Below, piece by piece: positions 42,585 to 51,579 of a DNA stretch of 64,000 bases. The position numbers and the translations under genes were made by a program. This stretch comes from an uncultured Acidobacteriia bacterium (lineage in GTDB: Bacteria > Acidobacteriota > Terriglobia > Bryobacterales > Bryobacteraceae), in the NCBI GenBank assembly GCA_903907865.1, contig CAIVPR010000044.1, forward strand, positions 124,001 to 188,000. The letters are read 5' to 3'. The notes under the pieces are model-generated. The model searched no databases, was not told the origin of the DNA, and saw nothing but the letters and a program-made list of their open reading frames with translations. Position 1 is the stretch's first letter. Each line of letters opens with the position of its first letter.

Positions 42585-42610
42585 AGTACCGTACCGGTAC
42601 CATTGGTACT
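42585..42610 (+). promoter_or_regulatory. Nested palindrome, putative operator of the molybdenum hydroxylase operon
   Basis: AGTACC-GTACCGGTAC-CATT-GGTACT: a 10-bp perfect palindrome (42591-42600) nested in an outer inverted repeat. It lies 20 nt upstream of the GTG start at 42630, just before an AGGAGGAG ribosome site. Confidence 0.45.
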
Positions 42611-42629
42611 GTCATTAGGAGGAGATCGG

Positions 42630-43067
42630 GTGACTCTCACACTCAACGTTAACGGAAAATCAAGCACTGTCACGGTCAGTGACGGCGGAATGCCCCTGCT
42701 CTGGGTCCTTCGCGACCTGCTCGGGCTCACGGGGACCAAGTACGGCTGCGGCATCGAAGTCTGTGGTGCCTGCACCGTGCTGGTCGACGGTCAGCCGGAG
42801 CGCTCATGCGACTTCGATGTCTCGTCGGCAGTTGGACGGAAGATCGTAACCATCGAAGGACTGTCCACGAACCGCAGCCATCCCGCCCAGCAGGCTTGGA
42901 TCGCCAACCAGGTTCCCCAGTGCGGATACTGCCAGTCGGGCATGCTGATGGCGGTGGCGGGCGCGATGAACGCTGGCCAGCATGGAGCCAACATCATGGG
43001 TGAGGTCAACAACCTTTGCGTTTGCGGTACCTACGGACGGATCAAGTCCGCCTGCGCCAAACTGTAG
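42630..43067 (+). CDS. [2Fe-2S] subunit of a molybdenum hydroxylase (IorA-like)
   Basis: 145 aa; GTG at 42630 follows an AGGAGGAG ribosome site, so the earlier track start is rejected. N-terminal plant-type [2Fe-2S] domain 'GCGIEVCGACTVLVDGQPERSC', then the helical second cluster domain 'CGYCQSGMLMA' and 'NLCVCGTYGRIKSAC'. Such subunits carry electrons from the molybdopterin site in isoquinoline 1-oxidoreductase or aldehyde oxidase-like enzymes. It is followed by the large subunit gene (broken), XdhC and MocA homologues. Confidence 0.9.
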   Translation: MTLTLNVNGKSSTVTVSDGGMPLLWVLRDLLGLTGTKYGCGIEVCGACTVLVDGQPERSCDFDVSSAVGRKIVTIEGLSTNRSHPAQQAWIANQVPQCGYCQSGMLMAVAGAMNAGQHGANIMGEVNNLCVCGTYGRIKSACAKL

Positions 43068-43081
43068 AACCGGAAACCCCC

Positions 43082-45421
43082 ATGCAAATTCAAACACTGG
43101 AACAACCCTCCCGCCGGGGATTTCTCGGCGCAGCCTCGGGTCTGACCCTGGGCTTCTTCCTCCCCGAAATTGGACGTGTCTCCGAACTGCAGGCCGCGCC
43201 AGCCACGTCCACCGTCAATACTTGGCTGAGCATCGGCTCCGACGAGACGATTACGCTCACGGTCGGCTCTTCCGAGATGGGCCAGGGCTCATTTTCCGGT
43301 CTAGCCCAGATCCTGGCCGAAGATTTGATGGTCGACTACGGCAAGGTCGTTACGGTCCAGGGCGGCCCGACCCTGGCGGCGGTCGCGCCCATCGGCAGCG
43401 CCATCAACACCGTGGGCAGCAGCGTCGTCCGCACCAATTTCTGGAAGATGCGCGACGCCGCCGCCGGTGCCCGCGAGATGCTGGTGCAGGCGGCCATGAA
43501 TCTGGCCGGTGACGCGGTCCGCACGAACTACTCGGTTTCAAACGGGGTGATTACGCACGTGTCGGACGGCAAGACTTGGACCTACGGGTCGGTCGCTGCA
43601 GCAGCCGCCAAGTTGACCCCGCCCGCCGCGGCCCCGCTGGTGCCAGACTCACAGTTCCGCCTGATCGGCAAGACGATGCCTCGCTTCGACATCCCGAACA
43701 AGGTCAACGGCAGCGCCATATACGGGCTCGACGTGCGTCTGCCGAACATGGTCTACGCGGTGATCCGGCATTGCCCGTCGCTTGGCGGCACGTTGGCGAA
43801 GACGCCGACGGCACCGTCCGGCCATACCGTTGTGCCCACAAAGGTTATCCCGCTGACGGCACGCGGCTTGGAAGCGGTCGGCAATGTGAACGCCGTCGCA
43901 GTGGTTGGGGCGCACACTTGGGATGCCTGGCAGGCGGCGCGCGGGTTGAATCTCTCTTGGACTCTGCCGTCGAATGCAGCCTCCCTGAACACGGCCCAGT
44001 TTGTGGCCGACGCGCAGGCGTTGGCTGCGAAGGCGACCCCATACGCGGCGGGGGCGACGAACGGCCCCGGCACGCTCTATACGGTTGAAGGTGATGCCAC
44101 CGTGGCATCGGCGGCGATTTCGGGCTCGGCGAAGACGGTGGACGCCACCTATACGCTCCCGTATGTCGCGCACGCCTGCATGGAGGTGCTGAATTGCACG
44201 GTTGACTACGTTCCGGGCGTCAAGTGCGAGGTCTACGCGCCGACCCAGTCCGCCAAGTCCGTGCTGAGCCTCATCACGACCCTGATTCCGTCACTCCAGC
44301 CATCGTAGATCCAAGTTCATACGACCTATCTCGGCGGCGGGCTCGGGCGCAAGGCCGAGATCGACTTCGTCAGCCAGGCCCTGCAGGTCGCCATTGCGAT
44401 CGGCAAGCCGGTGAAGCTGATGTGGCCTCGGGAAGAAGACTTCACCCACGACCAGTACCGTCCGATGGCGCTCGTCCACACCCGTGCCGGGCTGACGGCG
44501 TCGGGCCAGGTAATGGGGTGGAGCTACCGGAACGTGTCGCCGTCGATCTTGGCACAGCGTGGCGTGCCGCTCGGGCCGAAGGGCGACAGCCAGGGCTACG
44601 AGGGTTCCCAGGCACTGCCCTACAATTTTGGAACGCGTGTGACGGAGTACGTGACGCACCCCTCGCAAATTCCGGTCGGGTTCTGGCGCTCCGTGGGCGC
44701 GTCCATCAACACCTTCGCGGTGGAGTCGATGGTCGACGAATTGGCGGTTGCCGCCGGCATGGACAGCTACCAATTCCGCCGCGGGTTGCTGACGGATCCG
44801 CGTTGGATCGCGGTGCTCGACGCGGTGGCGTCGCTCAGTGGCTGGAACGCGGCCCCTCCGGCTGGACATTACCGGGGTATTGCCATCGGGACCGCCTTCA
44901 ACAGCATCGTGGCCGAGGTTGTGGAAATTTCGAATGCGAGTGCCACCGGGCTGACGGTCAACAAGGTTTCGATAGCCCTCGACTGCTACATCGCTGTGAA
45001 CCCCGGGCAGATCGATGCCCAGCTCACCGGCGGCATGGTCCACGGGATGAACGCGGCGCTTTACGGTCGCCAGACGTTCGTGAACGGGGCCGCGCAGGCG
45101 AGGAATTTCAGCAACAGCAGAATGATCCGACCGTCGGAAATGCCGCAGGTGTTGGTAACGCTGTTGCCGAATCCGGCGGCGTCGGATCGGACCAAGGCTA
45201 TCGGCGGCGTCGGGGAACTCGGGGTGCCAACCTTCGCTCCGGCGCTCGCCAATGCCTACTACAAGGCGACGAAGACGCGTGTCCGTTCACTGCCGTTCTT
45301 CCCGTCGGCCACCATGGGAGAAGGGGGCGGTTCCAGTGGCGGAGGCCAGACTGCCGCACCGAGTGGTGGTACGACTCCAACGCAGGGCGGGCACGGCCGC
45401 GGCGAAGGGGACGGGGAATGA
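43082..45421 (+). pseudogene. Molybdopterin large subunit (IorB-like), interrupted by one in-frame TAG
   Basis: The frame encodes about 779 residues with a single amber stop at codon 409 (44306-44308). Before it, 'RRGFLGAASGLTLGFFLPEIG' is a Tat signal and 'GSSEMGQGSFSGLAQILAEDL' the molybdopterin motif; after it the same frame continues 'IQVHTTYLGGGLGRKAEIDFVSQALQVAIAIGKPVKLMWPREEDF' and 'PVGFWRSVGASINTF' to a normal end. A C-to-T change in a CAG Gln codon would explain the stop. The frame and spacing are otherwise intact, so the loss is recent, a sequencing error, or suppressed. The downstream XdhC and MocA genes are intact. Confidence 0.85.
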
Positions 45422-46551
45422 ACGAGCTGCACGCCATTCTGGACGCATGGCGTGGATGGGACGGCGGGCACCGCAAGGGGGTGCTCGCCACCGTCGTCCA
45501 TGTCAGCGGGTCGGCATACCGACGGCCCGGGGCCCGAATGCTGATCGGCTCGGACGGCTTGCGTATCGGCTCGGTTAGCGGCGGGTGCCTGGAGGCTGAG
45601 CTAGCCAAGCGGGCTTGGTGGCTGACGGAGTCCGAGCAGCCAGCCTTGCGGGTCTACGACACCACTTCCGATGACGACGCGGTGTGGGAGTTTGGCCTCG
45701 GCTGCAACGGCGTGGTGCAAGTGCTGCTGGAGCGCGTCGAATCCGCGACGCTCGATCCGGCCTTGCGCTTTCTCGATTCCCATCGCCACGAGCCTGTTGT
45801 GGTGGCGACGGCGGTCTCGGGCGCGGCTTTCCCCACCGGATCCCGCGCGTTCTTCGATGGACGGAGCGTCACGGGTACTTCGGCGCTGGCATCCGAAGTG
45901 GGGCGGGAAATCCGCGCGGCATTCGACGAGCGGAAGAGCCGCTTCGTCCATGTTCTCGGGAGCGGGGTGTTTGTGGAGTGGGTCGCGCCGCCGCAACGGC
46001 TGGTCGTGTTCGGTGCCGGACACGATGCGCGGCCTCTGGTGACCATCGCCAAGCAGATGGGCTGGAACGTGACGGTGGCAGACGGCAGGCCAGCCTATGC
46101 TTGCGCCGCGAATTTCCCTGATGCTGACCGGGTTGTCCTATTCCACGGTGCCGATCCGCTGGAGGGCGTGTGGATCGACGAGGACACGGTGGTGGTGCTG
46201 GCCACCCACAACTATCCGCTGGACCTGCGGTTGCTCCCGCCGATCTTGGCGCGTCAGCCGCGTTACGTGGGAGTGCTAGGTCCCAGGAGCCGGGCGGAGC
46301 GTTTGTTCGGTGAACTCGGCATCCGCCAACCCGAGAGCGTGCATGGACCGACAGGCCTCGATCTTGGCGGGGAGACTCCGGCATCCGTGGCGCTGTCGAT
46401 CCTGTCGGAAATCGAGGCGACGTTGAACGGTCGGGCTGGTGGTTTCCTGAGGCAGCGCGTTGGCAGCATCCACGCGGCGATGGAGGAAACCGGCACGGCG
46501 TTCCCGTTGACAGCGCCGCCACAGGCCGCGTATTGTGAATTCCATGTCTAA
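45418..46551 (+). CDS. XdhC/CoxI family molybdenum hydroxylase maturation protein
   Basis: 377 aa. N-terminal XdhC domain: 'GVLATVVHVSGSAYRRPGARMLIGSDG', 'SVSGGCLEAELAKRA', then a Rossmann domain 'RLVVFGAGHDARPLVTIAKQMGWNVTVADGRP' and 'VLGPRSRAERLFGELG'. XdhC binds molybdenum cofactor and inserts the sulfurated form in xanthine dehydrogenase-type enzymes. The ATG overlaps the stop of the large subunit frame (ATGA) and the 3' end overlaps the MocA gene, so the operon is intact despite the broken subunit. Confidence 0.9.
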   Translation: MNELHAILDAWRGWDGGHRKGVLATVVHVSGSAYRRPGARMLIGSDGLRIGSVSGGCLEAELAKRAWWLTESEQPALRVYDTTSDDDAVWEFGLGCNGVVQVLLERVESATLDPALRFLDSHRHEPVVVATAVSGAAFPTGSRAFFDGRSVTGTSALASEVGREIRAAFDERKSRFVHVLGSGVFVEWVAPPQRLVVFGAGHDARPLVTIAKQMGWNVTVADGRPAYACAANFPDADRVVLFHGADPLEGVWIDEDTVVVLATHNYPLDLRLLPPILARQPRYVGVLGPRSRAERLFGELGIRQPESVHGPTGLDLGGETPASVALSILSEIEATLNGRAGGFLRQRVGSIHAAMEETGTAFPLTAPPQAAYCEFHV

Positions 46552-47128
46552 ATGTGCCTTGATCCTATTGGCGGCCGGAAGCTCCTCGCGGATGGGAAGG
46601 CCCAAACAGCTGCTGCCGTTCCGGGGTAGTACGCTCCTCCGGCATGCGGCGGAGACAGCGTTGGCGGCCGGCTGTTCGCCCGTGGTGGTGGTGCTCGGGG
46701 CCAATGCGGATACCGTGGGGGAGTCCGTGGCGGGCCTCTCGGTGATCACGACTCGCAATGAGGATTGGGCGGCGGGGATGGGGGGCTCGATCCAGGCCGG
46801 GTTGAGGGTGTTGGCCGATACCGAGGTCGACGAGGCGATCCTGGGACTGTGCGATCAGCCGTTCGTCACGGCCGATTTCTACCGGGATTTGATCGCGGAA
46901 CACGCGCGGTCCGGGGCCGCGATTGTTTCGGCCAGATACGAGGGCACCGTTGGTGTTCCCGTGCTGTTCGCGCGGTCGATGTGGTCGAAGCTGGAGGCCT
47001 TGCCGCTGGATCAGGGCTGCAAGGGAGTCATCCTGCGGAACCAGTCGGAAGCGGTGCTTGTGGATTGCCCGGAAGCGGCGGTTGATGTCGACACGCCCGA
47101 GGATTACGCGGGGCTTGGGGCGGGGTAG
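46544..47128 (+). CDS. MocA-like molybdenum cofactor cytidylyltransferase
   Basis: 194 aa NTP-transferase: 'ALILLAAGSSSRMGRPKQLLPFRGSTLLRHA' is the nucleotide-binding loop, with 'VVVLGANADTVGE' and 'LGLCDQPFVTADFYRDLI'; the end 'VDVDTPEDYAGL' is family-typical. MocA transfers CMP to molybdenum pterin, making the cytosine dinucleotide cofactor used by this hydroxylase family. ATG 46544 overlaps the end of the XdhC gene by 8 nt. Confidence 0.88.
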   Translation: MSKCALILLAAGSSSRMGRPKQLLPFRGSTLLRHAAETALAAGCSPVVVVLGANADTVGESVAGLSVITTRNEDWAAGMGGSIQAGLRVLADTEVDEAILGLCDQPFVTADFYRDLIAEHARSGAAIVSARYEGTVGVPVLFARSMWSKLEALPLDQGCKGVILRNQSEAVLVDCPEAAVDVDTPEDYAGLGAG

Positions 47129-47135
47129 GGCCCGC

Positions 47136-47402
47136 TCAATGGTGCCTATATACCTGCCCTCGCGTGTCAATCGCGGCGATTTGGAGGGCAAGAGACCCTT
47201 GGTCTGTGCTAAACAAGATCCGCCATGGGCCAACGCGGGATTTTCGCGCGCCTTCACGTTCCTGCAACGGTGCGGACAATCTTGGATCGAATGGGTCGAA
47301 GGCGAGTTGGTCCAACCTAGCCCGAATTCTGCGTTCGGTTGCCCTACCCAAGCGGTCCAGTATCTTTTCGGCTTCGCGGGATAGGATGACGTCGAAGGTC
47401 AC
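47136..47402 (-). CDS. RelE/ParE family toxin
   Basis: 88 aa: 'FDVILSREAEKILDRLGRATERRIRARLDQLAFDPFDP', then 'REGARKSRVGPWRILFSTDQGSLALQIAAIDTRGQVYRHH'. This is the RelE fold with the R-V-x-x-(W/Y)-R-I motif. RelE toxins cleave ribosome-bound mRNA; ParE-like ones hit gyrase, and sequence does not settle which. It overlaps the antitoxin gene by 4 nt. Confidence 0.87.
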   Translation of the reverse strand: MTFDVILSREAEKILDRLGRATERRIRARLDQLAFDPFDPRLSAPLQEREGARKSRVGPWRILFSTDQGSLALQIAAIDTRGQVYRHH

Positions 47403-47617
47403 AATCTCCGTTCGAACTCGTACTCTCGCAAGGTCTTGACCCGTCCAGCGGCGATATCGGCCAAGCCACGGTCCAGAGATGCCAATGCCTGTGCGTCGAG
47501 CGGCGGACCGTCATCATCCGCCGCATACTGCAGATCCTGGATCCACTGGCATGCCAACTCGATTTGTCCTTCGGGTAGGTGCTCGACCAAAGAATGCAGT
47601 GTCTCGCGTGCCGTCAT
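47399..47617 (-). CDS. Antitoxin partner of the RelE-type toxin
   Basis: 72 aa. Helical and acidic ('LHSLVEHLPEGQIELACQWIQDLQYAADDDGPPLDAQALASLDRGLADIAAGRVKTLREYEFERRL'). The C-terminal 'DIAAGRVKTLREYE' segment recurs in antitoxins that pair with RelE toxins. No clear DNA-binding fold is named. An inverted repeat 8 nt upstream of the start is a likely operator. Confidence 0.75.
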   Translation of the reverse strand: MTARETLHSLVEHLPEGQIELACQWIQDLQYAADDDGPPLDAQALASLDRGLADIAAGRVKTLREYEFERRL

Positions 47618-47624
47618 AAGAGTC

Positions 47625-47637
47625 CTCTGTTACAGAG
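47625..47637. promoter_or_regulatory. Palindromic operator of the RelE-type module
   Basis: CTCTGTTACAGAG is a perfect inverted repeat (6-bp arms, one central base) just upstream of the antitoxin ATG; a minus-strand TACTCT box overlaps it at 47634-47639. This suits autorepression by the toxin-antitoxin complex. Confidence 0.5.
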
Positions 47638-47665
47638 TATCAATGGGACCGGTTGGGATTGCGCG

Positions 47666-48448
47666 CTAACCCCGCCGTCCTCCCGCTGCCGCCATAACCT
47701 TCGGCTTCACCGGAACCACGCTCCGGATCCTCGGCGTTTCAGCACCGCACTCGCAGTGTTCCGGCACCATCTCCGCCGTGAATCCGGTCCTTGTCCGCAC
47801 TACCGGCAGTGGAACCGCCGTCAGTTGGGTCACCAAGAGTTCGTCGTCGTAAAGGTGCAGGATCGCCTCGCGGTCGGCTACGTGCAACCCGTCGTGCACC
47901 TCGCATTCGCGGGCGATCACCGTTCCGTCCCACGCCTTCAACTGCTCGAAGATAGGAACTTCAAAGGCGTGCCACAGCAGTTCGCGGTGGTGGTCCGCCA
48001 GCGGCGTGTCGTCGATGCGCGTGGTCACCACCATGGCGATCCGCAAGCTGGGAATCTCGCCCAGTCCGCGCAGTTTGCGGTCGGCCAGCCACAGGGCCGT
48101 GTCGAGCGGCGCGACAATGGCCTCTGGCGCGTATTCGAGTAGCTCGGGCATGGCCGAGCCCGGTAGTTCTCGTATGTTCGGCGGAGAATTCTTACCGCCC
48201 AAGTCGAAGCCGCCGTCAAGCACTGCAACCCGCCCGGGAATCTTCAGCGGTAGCTGCAGCGCCTGCAGCTTGGCCGGTCCGCTATTTCGCAGCATCGGCG
48301 ACGGGGGGAGTAGGGCAAGGGCCGACTCGGGGTTTTCCGGCGGATAATCGAGGTCCAGTTGGTCGAGCACCTTGCAGATTCTGCCAAGGCGGTCGTCGGA
48401 GGAGCCGTTGCGGCGGCGGCCCGTCCGAAGAAACGGAAGTGAGAACAC
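47666..48448 (-). CDS. PaaK-like (phenylacetate-CoA ligase) C-terminal fragment or short homologue
   Basis: 260 aa. The end 'LLWHAFEVPIFEQLKAWDGTVIARECEVHDGLHV', 'LLVTQLTAVPLPVVRTRTGFTAEMVPEHCECGAETPRI' matches the C-terminal half of phenylacetate-CoA ligase-type AMP-forming enzymes (the R-x-R-T-G hinge and CxCG). The N-terminal AMP-binding loop is absent, so it is not a complete ligase. It may be a degenerate copy or a protein with a different job. The start at 48448 is the first plausible one. It lies downstream of an amidohydrolase gene on the same strand. Confidence 0.6.
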   Translation of the reverse strand: MFSLPFLRTGRRRNGSSDDRLGRICKVLDQLDLDYPPENPESALALLPPSPMLRNSGPAKLQALQLPLKIPGRVAVLDGGFDLGGKNSPPNIRELPGSAMPELLEYAPEAIVAPLDTALWLADRKLRGLGEIPSLRIAMVVTTRIDDTPLADHHRELLWHAFEVPIFEQLKAWDGTVIARECEVHDGLHVADREAILHLYDDELLVTQLTAVPLPVVRTRTGFTAEMVPEHCECGAETPRIRSVVPVKPKVMAAAGGRRG

Positions 48449-48491
48449 CTGCGGTAAAGAGATAGTGCCGCCACGGCGAATTTTTCTCCAA

Positions 48492-49412
48492 TTATCCTGC
48501 GAGCAGCCGCCTCAGATTTCCACCTAGAATTTGCCCTGCAACTTCCTCGTCCACTCCGATTTCGCGCAGGATCACGAACTGCTCCTCCAGCACCCCGCCC
48601 ACCCAACCGCGCGGGAACCAAGACGAATCCGATCCAAACAGCAGCCGCTTCGGACCCAGCACATCCAGCGCCTTGCGGAAGACCTGCGTCAGTGTCAGCC
48701 CCTCGGGAATCAGCTTTACCCAGGCGTTGGAGCCGGAGGTGTCCAAGTAAACATTCGGACATTGTGACGCCACCATCAACGCCTCGCGGAAGAAGCCCGC
48801 ACCGAAATGGGGGATCACGAAGTTGACCCGGGGGAAGCGGGTTGCGAGGCCGTGCAGGTCTATCGGATTGGAATAGCGCATGTCGAAGTTGCAGGGCAGC
48901 GCCAGCTTCTTGCGGAAGCCGATGCTCAATACGCCGCAATGCACGTAGACTAGGTTGCCCGGCTTGGAGCCCACGACCTGGACGAGCGCGCAGACTTTGT
49001 CGTGGTAGATCGGGTAGTGGTGCATGGCCGGGAACAGGAAGATCCCGCTGACCTGGTCCTCCGAAACAGCCGCCTGGTAGCGGATGTCCGGGCTGGGCAG
49101 CAGAGGATTCGCCATATAGACCGCGTGGAAACGATCAGGAAAGGCTTGGACAGCGGCACCGACAGACTGGGTGTCGTTCGGGATGCTCGCGATCAGGGTT
49201 GCCGACTGGACTTGGTGGCTGTCGAGCTCGGACGCCCAGCGGATAGCGAGGGCTTCCGGCGACGTCGGCTCGTCCCAGCCGAGCAGTCTTGCAACGAACG
49301 GATCGCCCTTCTGTTCCGCGATGGATTGAAAGAACGCGGGCGAGAAGAAATGCAGATGGGCATCGGACACTTCGATGCCACCCCAGGGCGTGTTTGCCAG
49401 TAGTTTTGGCAT
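48492..49412 (-). CDS. Amidohydrolase 2 family protein
   Basis: 306 aa. 'VSDAHLHFFSPAFF' has the HxH metal motif of the amidohydrolase superfamily; further ligands are in 'VYVHCGVLSI', 'NFVIPHFGAGFF' and 'LLFGSDSSWFPRG'. Amidohydrolase 2 members include decarboxylases such as ACMSD and lactonases. The substrate is unknown. It directly follows, with no gap, the GCPII-like gene (stop and start adjacent), so they form an operon. Confidence 0.84.
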   Translation of the reverse strand: MPKLLANTPWGGIEVSDAHLHFFSPAFFQSIAEQKGDPFVARLLGWDEPTSPEALAIRWASELDSHQVQSATLIASIPNDTQSVGAAVQAFPDRFHAVYMANPLLPSPDIRYQAAVSEDQVSGIFLFPAMHHYPIYHDKVCALVQVVGSKPGNLVYVHCGVLSIGFRKKLALPCNFDMRYSNPIDLHGLATRFPRVNFVIPHFGAGFFREALMVASQCPNVYLDTSGSNAWVKLIPEGLTLTQVFRKALDVLGPKRLLFGSDSSWFPRGWVGGVLEEQFVILREIGVDEEVAGQILGGNLRRLLAG

Positions 49413-51560
49413 TTAGAGGGCTCCCAGCAGCTTCTCGGCTTTCAGGAGTTGCTCGTTCAAGGTGTTGAGTACCTGCGCCGCTTGTTTGGCTTGGGCGGCG
49501 GCTTCCTCCGGCTTGTTGAGTTCAACTGCCTCCCGGATGCCGGGCAGCGTCTTGACCGAGTAACCCGTGTACATCCCGGGGGCGTAGATGCGGTGGCGGA
49601 ACCAGGGGCGTCCTGGTAGGCCGGGGTCGAGGGTCATGTTTCGCTCGCTGGAATACAGGATCTGGTTGATGGCGGACAGCTTGGCGGGTTGGGCGGTGGC
49701 GAACTTCGGCGTTGCGGCTGACCACGCGGCGTCTAGCGAGACCGCCGTTTTCTTCAGCTTGGAGATGGCGTCGCGGACTGCGGACAGGTCCGTCTTCGTC
49801 TTCTGACCGGGCAGGCGATCAATCTCGTCCGCGTACTGGCTGACGGTGTTGGAGAATCGTCCGAACTCGAAAGGCAGCACAGGGGCGCTGGCCAAGCGCA
49901 TGACGACCGTCGCTGTGACCTGGGCCAGTGCCGGACCGTGGGTGAAGTCTTTGTCCGAGAAATGGCTGAACCAGTAGAAGTCATCGTAGTCGGAGTGGTA
50001 CACCCCGCCTTCGTTACCCTCGAAACCGAGGTTCAGCGAGGCCACGCCGAGGTGCTGCAGGAAAGGAGTGTAGTCGGAGCCGGAGCCAAGAGGCGAAATG
50101 TGGAACTCTCCCGGGGGATTCGCCGCCGCGCCGTTGCGTCGAGGTGTTTCGCGCGGAGCGAGGAACGATTCGAGCATGCTCTTGGAGCTGTCGGGGTCCT
50201 TGATGTCGCGCGTGACCTCCATCATGAACGCTTCCAAGGTGTGGGAACCGCCCATGGAGATGCGTCCGTTGCCGGAGGAATCGGAATTCACGTAGGCGAC
50301 CAGCTTCTTCGAAAGCTCGTCCGCGTGCTTCTCCATGAATTCGGTGGAGCCGATGAGGCCGTACTCCTCGCCGTCCCACCAGGCCATCTTGATGGTGCGC
50401 TTCGGCTTCCACCCTTTGTGGGTGAGCTCGGCCAGGGAGCGCGCGGTCTCCATCTGCGCTGTCGCGCCGGAGAGCGGGTCGCTGGCACCATGGACCCAGG
50501 CGTCGTGGTGGTTGCCGAAGAGAATCCATTGGTCGGGGAAATCGGAGCCCGGAATTGTCGCGACCACGTCGTAAAGCGGCCGGGTCGAGTTGTCCATCGC
50601 CACTTTCAAGTGGACCTTGGTTTCGCCCTTGCCGAAGTGGTAGGTGAAGGGCAGGGAACCGCGCCACGCGTCGGGAACGACCACGCCACCGAAGCTCGCC
50701 AGCAGAGGCTGGGCGTCGGCGGCGGAGATCGGGATCACCGGAATCTTCATCAGGGTGACGGCCTCGTTGACCGGCAGGCGCTTGGAGCCGGGTTCGGAGG
50801 CCCAGCCGGGAGACAGCGGGTCGCCGGGATACAGCACCATGTCGAGCACGCTGCCGCGCTGTACGCCATTCGACGGGCGGTAGGGGCCCTTGGGATAGAC
50901 GTCGCCCTGGTAGAAGCCGTCCTCGTGGGGGTCGGAGTAGATCAGGCACCCGATTGCGCCGTGCTCTTGCGCCACCTTGGGCTTGATCCCGCGCCAACTG
51001 CCACCGTAGCGGGCGATGACAATCTTCCCTTTGACGTCGATACCCTTTTCCTTCAGCAGATCGTAGTCCGCAGGGACGCCAAAGTTCACGTAGACTAGGG
51101 GGGCCGTCACGTCGCCGTCGCCTGAAAAGGCGTTGAAGCTGGGGACCATGCCCGCGTCAGAGGAGTTCTTGTCCTCGGGGATAGCGGGTTCCTCCAACTT
51201 GGCCTTGAACTGCGTTGGGGCCGTCATTTCGAGCGAGCGCGACTTGGGCTGGGGCAGCATCGACTCGTACTGTTCGAGGTGCGCGTCGAGCCCGTACTCC
51301 TTCAGTTGGCCGAGGATGTATTCTGCAACAGCCTTTGATTGCGGTGTGCCGGCGAGGTGGGGCTGGTTGGCGAGGCGTTCCATGGCCGCCCGGACGCGGG
51401 CGGGTTGGGGGATGGCGCGGGCCTGCTGTTCCCAGCGGATCTCGGCGGCCTGGGATTCGGGGTCGAAACCTCGGATCGTGTCAGCGGCGGTGGCCGAGTG
51501 GAGGAGGATGGCCGCGGTTGCGGCGAGCGCGGTAGCGATCAGGACGGCGCGAAGGGTCAT
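49413..51560 (-). CDS. Glutamate carboxypeptidase II-like M28B peptidase
   Basis: 715 aa, signal/anchor 'RAVLIATALAATAAILLHSA'. The order PA domain ('VKGKIVIARYGGSWRGIKPKVAQEHGAIGCLIYSDP'), M28 domain and C-terminal dimerisation helix bundle is that of GCPII/transferrin receptor-like proteins. Zinc ligands are visible: His in 'LFGNHHDAWVHGASDPLSGAT' with the bridging Asp, Glu pair in 'WWDGEEYGLIGSTEF', Asp in 'VNSDSSGNG' and His in 'YHSDYDDFYWF'. An exported zinc peptidase of dipeptides or folate/NAAG-like substrates is likely. Confidence 0.9.
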   Translation of the reverse strand: MTLRAVLIATALAATAAILLHSATAADTIRGFDPESQAAEIRWEQQARAIPQPARVRAAMERLANQPHLAGTPQSKAVAEYILGQLKEYGLDAHLEQYESMLPQPKSRSLEMTAPTQFKAKLEEPAIPEDKNSSDAGMVPSFNAFSGDGDVTAPLVYVNFGVPADYDLLKEKGIDVKGKIVIARYGGSWRGIKPKVAQEHGAIGCLIYSDPHEDGFYQGDVYPKGPYRPSNGVQRGSVLDMVLYPGDPLSPGWASEPGSKRLPVNEAVTLMKIPVIPISAADAQPLLASFGGVVVPDAWRGSLPFTYHFGKGETKVHLKVAMDNSTRPLYDVVATIPGSDFPDQWILFGNHHDAWVHGASDPLSGATAQMETARSLAELTHKGWKPKRTIKMAWWDGEEYGLIGSTEFMEKHADELSKKLVAYVNSDSSGNGRISMGGSHTLEAFMMEVTRDIKDPDSSKSMLESFLAPRETPRRNGAAANPPGEFHISPLGSGSDYTPFLQHLGVASLNLGFEGNEGGVYHSDYDDFYWFSHFSDKDFTHGPALAQVTATVVMRLASAPVLPFEFGRFSNTVSQYADEIDRLPGQKTKTDLSAVRDAISKLKKTAVSLDAAWSAATPKFATAQPAKLSAINQILYSSERNMTLDPGLPGRPWFRHRIYAPGMYTGYSVKTLPGIREAVELNKPEEAAAQAKQAAQVLNTLNEQLLKAEKLLGAL

Positions 51561-51568
51561 TCTAACCC

Positions 51569-51574
51569 ATTTTA
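51569..51574 (-). promoter_or_regulatory. -10-like TAAAAT, 8 nt before the GCPII-like ATG
   Basis: On the minus strand TTTAAAATGGGTTAGA leads directly to the ATG at 51560. The TAAAAT box is 8 nt before it. Confidence 0.4.
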
Positions 51575-51579
51575 AACAG

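Noticed and set aside
43336-44173. Minus-strand ORFs opposite the molybdenum hydroxylase large subunit
   Set aside because: Shadow frames without domains.
44224-46551. 775-aa track ORF starting in the molybdenum hydroxylase region
   Set aside because: Only its part from 45418 is the XdhC gene; the upstream part is an out-of-frame run through the broken large subunit.
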